From: Mesorhizobium sp. dw_380
GTDB lineage: Bacteria > Pseudomonadota > Alphaproteobacteria > Rhizobiales > Rhizobiaceae
DNA length: 64,000 bases
Assembly (NCBI RefSeq): GCF_018588885.1
Contig: NZ_JAFFIW010000005.1
Coordinates: 186,001 to 250,000 of the forward strand
Direction: 5' to 3'
Part shown: one piece after another, positions 44,862 through 54,850 of the stretch
Numbering within the stretch: the stretch's first letter is position 1
How the letters are laid out: each line of letters starts with the position of its first letter
Made by a program: the position numbers and the translations under genes
Notes under the pieces: generated by a model
Told to the model about the DNA's origin: nothing
What the model saw: the letters and a program-made list of their open reading frames with translations, nothing else
Database searches by the model: none

Positions 44862-45026
44862 TACCCTCCCCCTTGTGGGGAGGGTCGATCCGCGCAGCGG
44901 AGCGGGGTGGGGGTGGCGCCGGACCCCCACCCCGGCGAACGATCTCCGCTTCGCTCCGACCGTTCGCCGACCCTCCCCACAAGGGGGAGGGTGAAGATCC
45001 TGTCCGGCAGGACAGAGGGGGGCGCG
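44862..45026. repeat. RIME-like palindromic intergenic repeat between the LysR gene and mmsA
   Basis: ACCCTCCCCCTTGTGGGGAG (44863-44882) is mirrored by a near-exact complement at about 44972-44992 (CTCCCCACAAGGGGGAGGGT). The interior has further pairing (GATCCGCGCAGCGGAGCG; CACCCC). The right flank GTCCGGCAGGACAGAGGGGG (45002-45021) repeats the end of the element at 29547-29710. It abuts the LysR start and provides part of its translation signal. Confidence 0.85.
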
Positions 45027-45083
45027 AAGGAACTCAACCTGTCCGTCCTTGAGTAGCATATTGCGAGAGCATCATTTGCGAGA

Positions 45084-45103
45084 ATTGATGATCACTCGTC
45101 AAT
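45084..45103. promoter_or_regulatory. Candidate LysR operator upstream of mmsA
   Basis: ATTGATGATCACTCGTCAAT has inverted ends ATTGA/TCAAT separated by ten bases, within the range of LysR T-N11-A sites. Two direct copies of TTGCGAGA (45061-45068 and 45076-45083) lie next to it. It is 101 bases upstream of the mmsA start. Confidence 0.4.
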
Positions 45104-45203
45104 CGATATCTATTTTTCGCACAACGGTTGCGTTCTCTCTCGCGTTGCCTTCGCCACCACAAAGGCGGACAATGCAGCATCACAAAACCCAGGGAGAGAC
45201 ATC

Positions 45204-46700
45204 ATGATCGAATACGGTCATTTCATCGGCGGCAAGCGTGTCGCCGGCACCAGCGGCCGCAAGCAGGACGTCATGCAGCCGATGGACGGTTCCGTGCGCG
45301 GCACGGTGGCGCTGGCTTCGCAGGCGGAACTGCGCGCGGCGGTCGAGAACGCCAAGGCGGCGCAGCCGAAATGGGCCGCCACCAACCCGCAGCGCCGCGT
45401 GCGCGTGCTGATGAAATTCCTCGAACTCGTCGCCCGCGACTATGACGAACTGGCTGACATCCTGGCGCGCGAGCACGGCAAGACCATCGCCGACGCCAAG
45501 GGCGACATCCAGCGCGGCCTCGAAGTTGTCGAAGTCTGCATCGGCGCCCCCCATATGATGAAGGGCGAATTCACCGATGGCGCCGGCCCCGGCATCGACG
45601 TCTATTCGATGCGCCAGCCGCTCGGCGTCGTCGCCGGCATCACGCCGTTCAACTTCCCGGCGATGATCCCGCTGTGGAAGATCGCCCCAGCCATCGCCTG
45701 CGGTAATGCCTTCATCCTGAAGCCGTCGGAGCGCGACCCGGGCGTGCCGATCCGCATCGCCGAACTGTTCCTCGAGGCCGGCCTGCCTGCCGGCATCCTC
45801 AACGTCGTCAATGGCGACAAGGAAGTCGTCGACGCCATCCTCGACGATCCCGACATCAAGGCCATCGGTTTTGTCGGCTCGACGCCGATCGCCCACTACA
45901 TCTATTCGCGCGGCACGGCGGCCGGCAAGCGCGTGCAGTGCTTCGGCGGCGCCAAGAACCACATGATCATCATGCCCGACGCCGACATGGACCAGACCGT
46001 CGATGCGCTGATCGGCGCCGGCTATGGCTCGGCCGGCGAGCGCTGCATGGCGATCTCGGTTGCGGTTCCGGTCGGCAACGACACCGCCAACCGGCTGATG
46101 GAAAAGCTGATCCCGCGCGTCGAGAGCCTGAAGGTAGGCCCGTCGACGGATTCGGCCGCCGATTTCGGCCCGCTGGTGACGGCGCAAGCTCTGGAGCGCG
46201 TCAAGGGCTATGTCGATACCGGCGTCAAGGAAGGCGCCAAGCTGGTCGTTGACGGCCGCGGCTTCAAGATGCAGGGCTACGAGAACGGCTATTACATGGG
46301 TGGCTGCCTGTTCGACAACGTCACCTCGGACATGCGCATCTACAAGGAAGAGATCTTCGGGCCGGTGCTCTCGGTGGTGCGCGCGCCGACCTATGAGAAT
46401 GCCATCAAGCTCGCCAACGACCATGAGATGGGCAATGGCGTCGCCATCTTCACCCGCGACGGCGACGCGGCGCGCGACTTTGCCTCGCGCGTCCAGGTCG
46501 GCATGGTCGGCATCAACGTGCCGATCCCGGTGCCGATCGCCTATTACACGTTCGGCGGCTGGAAGGCATCGTCCTTCGGCGACCTCAACCAGCATGGCCC
46601 GGACGCCTTCCGCTTCTACACCAAGACCAAGACGGTGACCTCGCGCTGGCCGTCCGGCGTAAAGGACGGTGCCGAATTCGTCATCCCGACGATGAACTAG
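45204..46700 (+). CDS. mmsA: CoA-acylating methylmalonate-semialdehyde dehydrogenase
   Basis: 498 residues, the MmsA length. Aldehyde-dehydrogenase fold with GVVAGITPFNFPAMIPLWK and FILKPSERDPGVP. The catalytic Cys is in SAGERCMAIS (about residue 281), and the late NVPIPVPIAYYTFGGWK, HGPDAFRFYTKTKT and SRWP are MmsA signatures. It converts methylmalonate semialdehyde to propionyl-CoA in valine and myo-inositol breakdown. AGGGAGAG lies about 11 bases upstream of the ATG. The last 13 codons and following bases are duplicated downstream (46759-46827). Confidence 0.96.
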   Translation: MIEYGHFIGGKRVAGTSGRKQDVMQPMDGSVRGTVALASQAELRAAVENAKAAQPKWAATNPQRRVRVLMKFLELVARDYDELADILAREHGKTIADAKGDIQRGLEVVEVCIGAPHMMKGEFTDGAGPGIDVYSMRQPLGVVAGITPFNFPAMIPLWKIAPAIACGNAFILKPSERDPGVPIRIAELFLEAGLPAGILNVVNGDKEVVDAILDDPDIKAIGFVGSTPIAHYIYSRGTAAGKRVQCFGGAKNHMIIMPDADMDQTVDALIGAGYGSAGERCMAISVAVPVGNDTANRLMEKLIPRVESLKVGPSTDSAADFGPLVTAQALERVKGYVDTGVKEGAKLVVDGRGFKMQGYENGYYMGGCLFDNVTSDMRIYKEEIFGPVLSVVRAPTYENAIKLANDHEMGNGVAIFTRDGDAARDFASRVQVGMVGINVPIPVPIAYYTFGGWKASSFGDLNQHGPDAFRFYTKTKTVTSRWPSGVKDGAEFVIPTMN

Positions 46701-46827
46701 CCGGACGATTTCCTGCTTGCGCGTCCTCGCCTTCGGCTGCGGGCGCGCGGGCCGGCATAAAGGACGGTGCCGAATTCGTCATCCCGACGATGAACTAGCC
46801 GGACGTTTCCTGCTTGCGCGTCCTCGC
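46661..46827 (+). repeat. Tandem duplication of the mmsA 3' end
   Basis: 46661-46730 (last codons of mmsA, stop codon and 30 bases beyond) recurs at 46759-46827 with a single-base deletion and otherwise no visible difference. The unit is about 98 bases including spacer. Only the first copy is joined to the gene; the second carries the same terminal codons and stop without a gene body. Confidence 0.92.
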
Positions 46828-46867
46828 TTTAGTTAGGGTGTGGGCGCGCGGCAACAATCTGACATAG

Positions 46868-46895
46868 AAGGCCCGGCTCAACTCCGGGCCTTTTG
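46868..46895 (+). terminator. Intrinsic terminator after mmsA
   Basis: AAGGCCCGG pairs with CCGGGCCTT across a 7-base loop, running into TTTT. It is the first good terminator after the duplicated mmsA end. Confidence 0.8.
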
Positions 46896-47045
46896 CATTC
46901 CGGCTGTAGCATTACCTGCGGAATCTCCGATGGATGGAACCAACAGGGCACCATCTGTCTTAGTTTGTATTCCTGCATAGCTTGCAGGCCAATCAAACAG
47001 CGCCGGTAGCAGCCGGGGTTCTCGTCTGGCGCAAGGAGGTGTCAG
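46896..47045. other. Intergenic, leader of the first small secreted protein gene
   Basis: 150 bases. GGAGGT (47036-47041) just before the ATG is the only clear signal. Confidence 0.4.
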
Positions 47046-47351
47046 ATGACACGACGTCTTGTGGCGACGATGTTTTTGGCGTCGCTTGCGATATCAGCCG
47101 GTGCCGCGCAGGCAAATGCGGCTGGACAATGCGCACCTCGAGCCGATCTGATCAAGGCGCTCGGCGAGAAGTTCCATGAGAGTGTAGCCGGGCGCGGCCT
47201 GATCAATCCTAACGTGATCCTCGAGGTTTTTGTTTCCGAGCAAGGCAGTTGGACCGTTCTGGCCTCCGATACGAAAGGCCAGAGCTGCATCCTGTCCGTC
47301 GGCGAAGGCTGGGACAGCACAACCATGAAGGCGGCCTTGCCAGGCGCCTGA
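47046..47351 (+). CDS. Small secreted protein, paralogue 1
   Basis: 101 residues with a cleavable signal peptide (about 1-25, ending AAQANA). The mature protein has two cysteines (in GQCAPRADL and QSCILSVGEGW) that probably form a disulfide. Strong ribosome site GGAGGTGTCAG before the ATG. The gene at 47673 encodes a relative sharing the spacing of both cysteines, the pattern V-x-VS-x-GSWT and the ending SCIL-x-x-GEGW. I do not recognise a named family; it looks periplasmic or secreted. Confidence 0.75.
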   Translation: MTRRLVATMFLASLAISAGAAQANAAGQCAPRADLIKALGEKFHESVAGRGLINPNVILEVFVSEQGSWTVLASDTKGQSCILSVGEGWDSTTMKAALPGA

Positions 47352-47672
47352 GCGGGGTTCGGCGCGTCGCCGTCACCACGGCAGGACTTACGCGGCAACG
47401 CTGAAGGCCGCTTGCATTATTGGCTGGCGGCCCCCTTGCCGCGGATGGCAGCGCGCTTGATGCCTTGATGGCCGGGCCTGAAATAGTGCTTGTTTTTGGA
47501 TTGGGACCTCACCATATCGAATCAAGGGAAGGGATAGAACTTCCCATACGACAGACCGGAAACCAGAAGGAGTGACGTGATGAAGACGTCGGATCCGGCC
47601 TGGAACGCTCCGGTGTGTTGAGGCTGCCAATGTGCCTCCCTCGCCGGAACGTGAAGGCGAAGGAGGTGCCAG
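47352..47672. other. Intergenic between the two paralogous small secreted protein genes
   Basis: 321 bases. Apart from the ribosome site of the downstream gene I see no gene, terminator or repeat. Confidence 0.4.
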
Positions 47673-47981
47673 ATGGCACACGAATTTTCGTTTCGATGGG
47701 TCGCGATCGGCGGCGCGCTGGCGTTGACGACGCTGTCCGCACAGGCGCAACTCGTCTGCGGCGGTCGCAGTGACGTTGTCGCGGGACTGGCGAAGGCCTT
47801 TCAGGAAAGGCAGATCGGCTACGGAGTGGTCGGACAAGTCGCCATTGTCGAGATTTATGTTTCGGCAAGCGGGTCCTGGACCCTGCTGATAACCGACGTG
47901 AGCGGCCGAAGCTGCATCCTCGCGGCTGGTGAAGGGTGGGAGAATAACCTCACCGCGGCCGCGGTGACGCGCGGAATTTGA
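47673..47981 (+). CDS. Small secreted protein, paralogue 2
   Basis: 102 residues, signal peptide about 1-25 (ending LSAQAQ). The mature part aligns along its length with the product of 47046-47351: VCGGRSDVVAGLAKAFQE against QCAPRADLIKALGEKFHE, then EIYVSASGSWTLL against EVFVSEQGSWTVL, then RSCILAAGEGWENN against QSCILSVGEGWDST. Both genes even share GGAGGTG-CAGATG-CACACGA-like starts, so this is a gene duplication. Function unknown. Confidence 0.75.
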   Translation: MAHEFSFRWVAIGGALALTTLSAQAQLVCGGRSDVVAGLAKAFQERQIGYGVVGQVAIVEIYVSASGSWTLLITDVSGRSCILAAGEGWENNLTAAAVTRGI

Positions 47982-47990
47982 GCCGCCCAG

Positions 47991-48638
47991 TCAACGCGTG
48001 GCCGCGACCTCGGCATGGCCACGCAGCAGGGCCATCAGTCGCTTGGCGTCCTTGGCAGCCGCCTCTTCGTCGCCGTCGAGGATCGAGCGGATCAACGCGA
48101 CATGGTGCTCTGCGGATTCCGCCAGCCCGGTCTCGGCCTTGTAGCGGAACCAGAAGCGGCGGCTGTGGGTCTGCAGGGGGGCGGCCAGCCGTGCTGCGAA
48201 CGGATTGTCGGCAGCCATGGCCAGTGCCTCGTCGAGCGCCTTGTCGGCCTGGATGAAGGCGAGCACATTGCCCGAGATGACCGCCTTCTGCATGGCGAGC
48301 GCTGCTTCGTGAAACAGGTCGGCGGCGTCGCGGGTAACGAAGCGCGCGGCCGAGCGGGCGAGCACCACCTCGACGCCGCGCCGGACGTCCAGCACCCGCA
48401 GCCAGTCGCCCGGATGCAGCGGCGCGATCGCGATGCCGGCGCGTGGCCTGACGTCGAGCAGCCCTTCCCAGGCCAGCCGCTGGATCGCCTCGCGTACCGG
48501 CGTGCGGCCTAGCGCCAGCTTTTCGATGAGGGCACCTTCGGTGACAAAACTCGCCGGCGCCAGTTCCAACGTGACGATCATATGCTCGAGCACGCGGTAA
48601 GCCCTGGTCGCCGCTGGCTCGGTCATGCTTGCTTCCAT
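47991..48638 (-). CDS. GntR-family regulator (FCD/FadR type), probable repressor of hydroxyproline catabolism
   Basis: 215 residues from the ATG at 48638; an ATG at 48626 is equally possible, and one at 48680 would overlap an operator. The winged helix has GALIEKLALGRTPVREAIQR, the GntR recognition helix, and WEGLLDVRPRAGIAI. The C-terminal FCD ligand domain (about 90-210) has DVRRGVEVVLARSAA and LDEALAMAADN. It is divergent from a DapA-type deaminase gene, with palindromes between them. In Sinorhizobium a GntR protein (HypR) represses hydroxyproline genes; equivalence here is inferred from context. Confidence 0.85.
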   Translation of the reverse strand: MEASMTEPAATRAYRVLEHMIVTLELAPASFVTEGALIEKLALGRTPVREAIQRLAWEGLLDVRPRAGIAIAPLHPGDWLRVLDVRRGVEVVLARSAARFVTRDAADLFHEAALAMQKAVISGNVLAFIQADKALDEALAMAADNPFAARLAAPLQTHSRRFWFRYKAETGLAESAEHHVALIRSILDGDEEAAAKDAKRLMALLRGHAEVAATR

Positions 48639-48658
48639 GGATATCAAAGGCTCTCTCC

Positions 48659-48679
48659 TGATATATCTCGAATATATCA
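48659..48679. promoter_or_regulatory. GntR operator 1
   Basis: TGATATAT-CTCGA-ATATATCA is a perfect inverted repeat with 8-base arms. It lies 21 bases upstream of the regulator start, so it probably mediates autoregulation. Confidence 0.7.
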
Positions 48680-48723
48680 TAACAGATTCCGCGTTGACAG
48701 CGGGTTTCTTAACAGATATACGG

Positions 48724-48735
48724 CTGATATATCAG
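48724..48735. promoter_or_regulatory. GntR operator 2
   Basis: CTGATATATCAG is a perfect 12-base palindrome with the same TGATATAT core as operator 1. It lies eight bases upstream of the deaminase ATG, overlapping its probable ribosome-binding and promoter-proximal region. Confidence 0.65.
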
Positions 48736-48743
48736 ATGGAGCA

Positions 48744-49643
48744 ATGATCATGTGGACCGGAGTTTTCCCCGCCGTCACGACCAAATTCACCGCCGACGAC
48801 CGCCTCGATCATGCGGAGATGGAGCGCTGCTTCACCCTGCAGATCGAGGCCGGCTGCGACGGCATCATCGTCTGCGGCTCGCTCGGCGAAGGGCCGATGC
48901 TGTCACATGACGAAAAGATCGAGGTGCTGAAGACGGCGCAGAAAGTCGCCGGCAAGAAGCCGGTGCTGCTGACGGTCAACGAGGCAGGCACCCGCGAGGC
49001 GGCGAGCATCGCAAAGCGCGCCGCCAAGGAAGGCGCCAACGGCCTGATGGTGGTGCCAAGCCCGATCTACCACACCAATGCGGAAGAGACGGTTGCTGCC
49101 CTGCGCGCCGTCGCCGAGGCCGGCGACCTGCCGGTCATGATCTATTCCAACCGGCTCGCCTATCGCGTCGACGTCACCGTCGACCAGATGGAGGAATTGG
49201 CATCGGACAAGCGCTTCGTCGCCATCAAGGAATCCTCTGATGATATCCGGCGCTCGACCGAGATCATCAACCGCCTGGGCAGCCGCTACGACCTGTTCAC
49301 CGGTGTCGACAATCTGGCCTTCGAGGCGCTGTCTGTCGGTGCGATCGGCTGGGTGGCCGGCTTGGTCACCGCCTTCCCGCGCGAGACGGTCGCCATCTAC
49401 CAACTGATGAAGCAGGGCCGCCGCGAGGAGGCGCTCGCCATCTACCGCTGGTTCCGGCCGCTGCTCGACCTCGACGTCTCGACCTATCTGGTGCAGAACA
49501 TCAAGCTTGCCGAAGTGTTCGCTATTCAGACCAATGACCGCGTGCGCATGCCGCGCCAGCCGCTGTCGGGCGAGCGCCGCAAGGCCGTCGAGAAGATCAT
49601 CAAGGACGCGCTGGCGGTGCGGCCCGAGCTGCCGAAGTTCTAA
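48744..49643 (+). CDS. DapA/NanA-family lyase, probable 1-pyrroline-4-hydroxy-2-carboxylate deaminase
   Basis: 299 residues from the ATG at 48744 (GGAG just upstream). The TIM-barrel Schiff-base family is evident: CGSLGEGPMLSHDEKIEVL, MVVPSPIYHTN, the Tyr in PVMIYSNRLAYRVD and the Schiff-base Lys in FVAIKESSDD (about 162). By itself it could be a dihydrodipicolinate synthase relative with another substrate. The neighbouring D-amino acid oxidase and 4-hydroxyproline epimerase genes make the hydroxyproline-pathway deaminase (EC 3.5.4.22) the best call. It is the first gene of a three-gene operon. Confidence 0.8.
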   Translation: MIMWTGVFPAVTTKFTADDRLDHAEMERCFTLQIEAGCDGIIVCGSLGEGPMLSHDEKIEVLKTAQKVAGKKPVLLTVNEAGTREAASIAKRAAKEGANGLMVVPSPIYHTNAEETVAALRAVAEAGDLPVMIYSNRLAYRVDVTVDQMEELASDKRFVAIKESSDDIRRSTEIINRLGSRYDLFTGVDNLAFEALSVGAIGWVAGLVTAFPRETVAIYQLMKQGRREEALAIYRWFRPLLDLDVSTYLVQNIKLAEVFAIQTNDRVRMPRQPLSGERRKAVEKIIKDALAVRPELPKF

Positions 49644-49727
49644 ACGGGCAATGTTGCAGTCCCTTCAAGGGACTGATCGCAGAGTATGGGGCAAGGCGGG
49701 CTGGCACATGCATCGTGGCGCGAAGCT

Positions 49728-50978
49728 ATGAGTAGCGATGCTGCAATCGACATCGCCATCATCGGTGGCGGCATCATCGGCGTCTGCGCGGCGGCCTTCC
49801 TCGCGGAGGCAGGGCTGGATGTCACGGTCTTCGACCGCACCGGCATCTGCGAGGAGACGAGTTCCGGCAATGCCGCCGCCCTCGCTTTCTCCGACGTGCT
49901 GCCGCTGGCGCACAAGGGCATGATCCGACAGTTGCCGAAATGGCTGGCCGATCCGCTCGGACCGCTCAGCATCCCGCCGGCCTATCTGCCGAAGCTCCTG
50001 CCCTGGCTGATCCGCTTCTGGCGCGCCGGCGCGTCTGCGAAATACGAGGCCAGCCTCGCCGCCCAGGCCGGCATGATGAAGCTTGCCGAAGCGGAGTGGA
50101 TGGATCTGCTCGATCGTTCCGGCACGCGGCCGATGCTGCGCGAGGATGGCTCGCTGGAGCTCTACGAAAGCGAAGCCGAGTTCCGCGCCTCACTGCCGGG
50201 CTGGGCCGCGCGCCAGCGTTTCGGCATCGGCTTTCGCCACGTTGAGGGCGAGGGCCTGGCGAGCTTGCAGCCGGGACTGTCACCGCGTTTCGTCAAGGGC
50301 ACCTTCGTGCCGGGGTGGAAGACGGTCGCCGATCCAAAACTGCTCGGCAAGGCGGTGTGGGCCTATGCGCAATCCAAGGGCGCCCGCTTTGAAATGGCCC
50401 GCATCGAGCGGGTCGCGGCGGATCAGGATGGCGCGACGCTGACGCTGGCCGACGGGACGACCAGGCAAGCGGGGCAGCTCGTCGTTACGGCGGGCGCCTG
50501 GTCGCATCTGCTGGCGCGGCAGCTCGGCGATCGCATTCCGCTGGAGACCGAGCGCGGCTACAACACGACCTTGCCGACGAGCGCCTTCGACGTGAAGCGA
50601 ATGCTGATCTTCTCCGGGCACGGCTTCGTCATCACGCCGCTGGAAACGGGCCTGCGCGTCGGCGGCGCCGTCGAACTCGGCGGCATCGAGCGGCCACCGA
50701 ACTTTGCCCGCTCGAAGGCGTTGCTGCGGAAAGCGCAGAAATTCCTGCCGGGGCTCGACCCCTCAGGCGGGCGCGAATGGATGGGCTTCCGGCCCTCGCT
50801 GCCGGATTCGGTGCCGGTCATCGGCAAGGCCGGAGGTAGCCGGCCGGTGGTTTATGCCTTCGGCCACGGCCATCTCGGCCTGACCCAGGCGGCGGCGACA
50901 GGACGGTTGATCCGGGAACTCATCCTGGGGCAGACTCCATCGATCGAGCTCGGCCCCTTCAGCCCACAGCGGTTTTGA
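49728..50978 (+). CDS. FAD-dependent D-amino acid oxidoreductase, probable D-hydroxyproline dehydrogenase
   Basis: 416 residues from the ATG at 49728; an earlier ATG at 49686 is less likely. FAD-binding AIIGGGIIGVCAAAFLAEAG at the N-terminus, SSGNAAALAFSDVLPLA, and the DadA-like end FRPSLPDSVPVIGKAGG with YAFGHGHLGLTQAAATGRLI. It is a single-subunit DAO-family enzyme. Position between the deaminase and epimerase genes suggests oxidation of cis-4-hydroxy-D-proline to pyrroline-4-hydroxy-2-carboxylate. A general D-amino acid dehydrogenase remains possible. Confidence 0.82.
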   Translation: MSSDAAIDIAIIGGGIIGVCAAAFLAEAGLDVTVFDRTGICEETSSGNAAALAFSDVLPLAHKGMIRQLPKWLADPLGPLSIPPAYLPKLLPWLIRFWRAGASAKYEASLAAQAGMMKLAEAEWMDLLDRSGTRPMLREDGSLELYESEAEFRASLPGWAARQRFGIGFRHVEGEGLASLQPGLSPRFVKGTFVPGWKTVADPKLLGKAVWAYAQSKGARFEMARIERVAADQDGATLTLADGTTRQAGQLVVTAGAWSHLLARQLGDRIPLETERGYNTTLPTSAFDVKRMLIFSGHGFVITPLETGLRVGGAVELGGIERPPNFARSKALLRKAQKFLPGLDPSGGREWMGFRPSLPDSVPVIGKAGGSRPVVYAFGHGHLGLTQAAATGRLIRELILGQTPSIELGPFSPQRF

Positions 50979-51010
50979 GTTCACAGCGGTTTTGATTTTC
51001 GAGGAGCGAC

Positions 51011-52012
51011 ATGGCCAAGAAATCCTTCTTCTGCATCGACGGCCACACTTGCGGCAATCCGGTAAGGCTGGTCGCCGGCGGCGGCCCGCTGCTGCAGGGC
51101 TCGACGATGATGGAACGGCGCGCGCACTTCCTCGCCGAATATGACTGGATCCGCACCGGCCTGATGTTCGAGCCGCGCGGCCATGACGTGATGTCGGGTT
51201 CTATCCTCTACCCGCCGACGCGCGAGGATTGCGACATCGCCATCCTGTTCATCGAAACCTCCGGCTGCCTGCCGATGTGCGGTCACGGCACCATCGGAAC
51301 GGTGACGATGGCGATCGAGCACGGGCTGATCAAGCCGAAGACGCCAGGTGTGCTTCGGCTCGACACGCCGGCGGGCCTGGTCATCGCCGAATACAAACAG
51401 GTCGGCGACTATGTCGAGGAGGTGCGCATCACCAATGTGCCGTCGTTCCTTTATGCCGAAGGTCTGACGGTCGAATGCCCCGGGCTCGGCGAGATCACCG
51501 TCGATGTGGCCTATGGCGGCAATTTCTACGCCATCGTCGAGCCGCAGGCGAACTACCGCGACATGGCCGATTATTCCGCCGGCGACCTCATCGCCTGGAG
51601 CCCGGTGGTGCGGCAGCGGCTCAACGAGAAGTATTCCTTCGTGCATCCGGAAAACCCCGGCATCAACAGGCTGTCGCACATGTTGTGGACCGGCAAGCCG
51701 ACGGTCGAAGGGGCCGACGCCCGCAATGCCGTATTCTACGGCGACAAGGCGATTGACCGCTCACCATGCGGCACCGGCACCTCGGCGCGGATGGCGCAGC
51801 TTCACGGCAAGGGCAAGCTCAAGGCCGGTGACGGCTTCGTCCATGAATCGATCATCGGTTCGCTGTTCAAGGGCAAGGTCGAAAAGGACGTTACGGTCGC
51901 CGGAAAGCCGGCGATCATTCCCTCGATCGGCGGATGGGCGCGGATGACCGGACTGAACACGATCTTCATCGACGATCGCGATCCGTTCGCGCATGGTTTT
52001 GTAGTCAAATAA
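51011..52012 (+). CDS. 4-hydroxyproline 2-epimerase (proline racemase family)
   Basis: 333 residues. Both catalytic cysteines of the proline racemase fold are present: Cys 90 in LPMCGHGTIGTVT and Cys 253 in DRSPCGTGTSARMAQL. This fits an epimerase or racemase and argues against trans-3-hydroxyproline dehydratase, where the second is Thr. It should convert trans-4-hydroxy-L-proline to cis-4-hydroxy-D-proline, the substrate of the preceding oxidoreductase. AGGAG lies a few bases before the ATG. Last gene of the cluster; livH starts 335 bases later. Confidence 0.9.
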   Translation: MAKKSFFCIDGHTCGNPVRLVAGGGPLLQGSTMMERRAHFLAEYDWIRTGLMFEPRGHDVMSGSILYPPTREDCDIAILFIETSGCLPMCGHGTIGTVTMAIEHGLIKPKTPGVLRLDTPAGLVIAEYKQVGDYVEEVRITNVPSFLYAEGLTVECPGLGEITVDVAYGGNFYAIVEPQANYRDMADYSAGDLIAWSPVVRQRLNEKYSFVHPENPGINRLSHMLWTGKPTVEGADARNAVFYGDKAIDRSPCGTGTSARMAQLHGKGKLKAGDGFVHESIIGSLFKGKVEKDVTVAGKPAIIPSIGGWARMTGLNTIFIDDRDPFAHGFVVK

Positions 52013-52347
52013 CCGATTCATCACGCAGCGGAAGGTATGGAAACGCGAAACGGAATTCTGTCAGGAACGCAAGGAACCTTCTTATCACCTAATCTTGACG
52101 GCGATTTCTTCGAAACGGAGTGCATGATGCGGTCGAATCGTCAAAGACATTGCGTTATGCCAATGGTAGGGTCCGCGATAGTCCAGGGGTCGGGAGCGCA
52201 AAAACGGGCAATCGGATGGCGTGCCGCCAAATCACGCACGACGATTGAAAAAATCACGTTGCAATCCGGGCTCGAAACTTTACGACTAGGGGAAATACGA
52301 AAAGGAATGCGTCTGCATGGGCGACATTCCAGGGGAGCCGTGTACAC
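52013..52347. other. Intergenic region before livH
   Basis: 335 bases with no convincing gene. It probably holds the liv promoter. A GGGGAG about 14 bases before the livH ATG is the likely ribosome site. Confidence 0.4.
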
Positions 52348-53250
52348 ATGCAGTATTTTGTCCAGCAGCTTATCAACGGGCTGACGCTGGGATCGATCTA
52401 TGGGCTGATCGCGATCGGCTACACGATGGTCTACGGCATCATTGGCATGATCAACTTCGCCCATGGCGATATTTTCATGGTGGGCGCTTTCACGGCGCTG
52501 ATCGTCTTCCTCGTTCTCGGCGCGCTGTTCTATTCGGTGCCCGTGGTCATCGCACTCCTGGTCATGATGATCGTGGCGATGCTGCTCACCAGCCTCTACA
52601 ACTGGACGATCGAGAAGGTGGCCTACCGGCCGCTGCGCGGTTCGTTCCGGCTGGCGCCGCTGATCACCGCCATCGGCATGTCGATCGCGCTGTCGAACTT
52701 CGTCCAGGTGACGCAAGGTCCGCGCAACAAGCCGATCCCGCCGATGGTCAGCCAGGTCTACAACATCAACGGCGTCAGCGTGTCGCTGAAGCAGATCATC
52801 ATCGTCATCGTCACAGCCTTGCTGCTGGCGTTGTTCTGGTACCTGGTCAACAAGACCTCGCTTGGCCGCGCCCAGCGCGCCTGCGAGCAGGACCGCAAGA
52901 TGGCGGCACTGCTTGGCATCGATGTCGACCGCACCATCTCGATCACCTTCATCATGGGTGCGGCCCTTGCCGCCGTCGCCGGCACGCTGTTCCTGATGTA
53001 TTACGGCGTCATCGCCTTCTCGGACGGTTTCGTGCCCGGCGTGAAGGCGTTCACGGCGGCGGTGCTCGGCGGCATCGGCTCGCTGCCTGGCGCGGTGCTC
53101 GGCGGACTTCTGATCGGCTTCATCGAAAGCATGTGGTCGGCCTATTTCTCGATCGACTACAAGGACGTCGCCGCCTTCTCGATCCTGGCTATCGTGCTGA
53201 TCTTCCTGCCTTCCGGCATATTGGGCCGGCCAGAAGTCGAAAAGGTCTGA
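52348..53250 (+). CDS. livH: Branched-chain amino acid ABC transporter permease LivH
   Basis: 300 residues, about eight membrane helices. Family signatures: [36 protein letters not shown] and the late [20 protein letters not shown]. It forms the inner-membrane channel with LivM for leucine, isoleucine, valine or related amino acids. livM starts four bases after its stop. Genes H, M, G, F, DUF6867 and K follow in order. Confidence 0.95.
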   Translation: MQYFVQQLINGLTLGSIYGLIAIGYTMVYGIIGMINFAHGDIFMVGAFTALIVFLVLGALFYSVPVVIALLVMMIVAMLLTSLYNWTIEKVAYRPLRGSFRLAPLITAIGMSIALSNFVQVTQGPRNKPIPPMVSQVYNINGVSVSLKQIIIVIVTALLLALFWYLVNKTSLGRAQRACEQDRKMAALLGIDVDRTISITFIMGAALAAVAGTLFLMYYGVIAFSDGFVPGVKAFTAAVLGGIGSLPGAVLGGLLIGFIESMWSAYFSIDYKDVAAFSILAIVLIFLPSGILGRPEVEKV

Positions 53251-53254
53251 GACC

Positions 53255-54849
<1,595 letters not shown>

Positions 54850-54850
<1 letters not shown>

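Noticed and set aside
44860..44982. N-terminal extension of the LysR protein through the palindromic repeat
   Set aside because: Pro/Gly-rich translation of repeat DNA; the conserved LysR N-terminus starts at the GTG at 44859.
52037..52384. Short frame in the gap before livH
   Set aside because: Poor coding character and overlaps the livH start in another frame.
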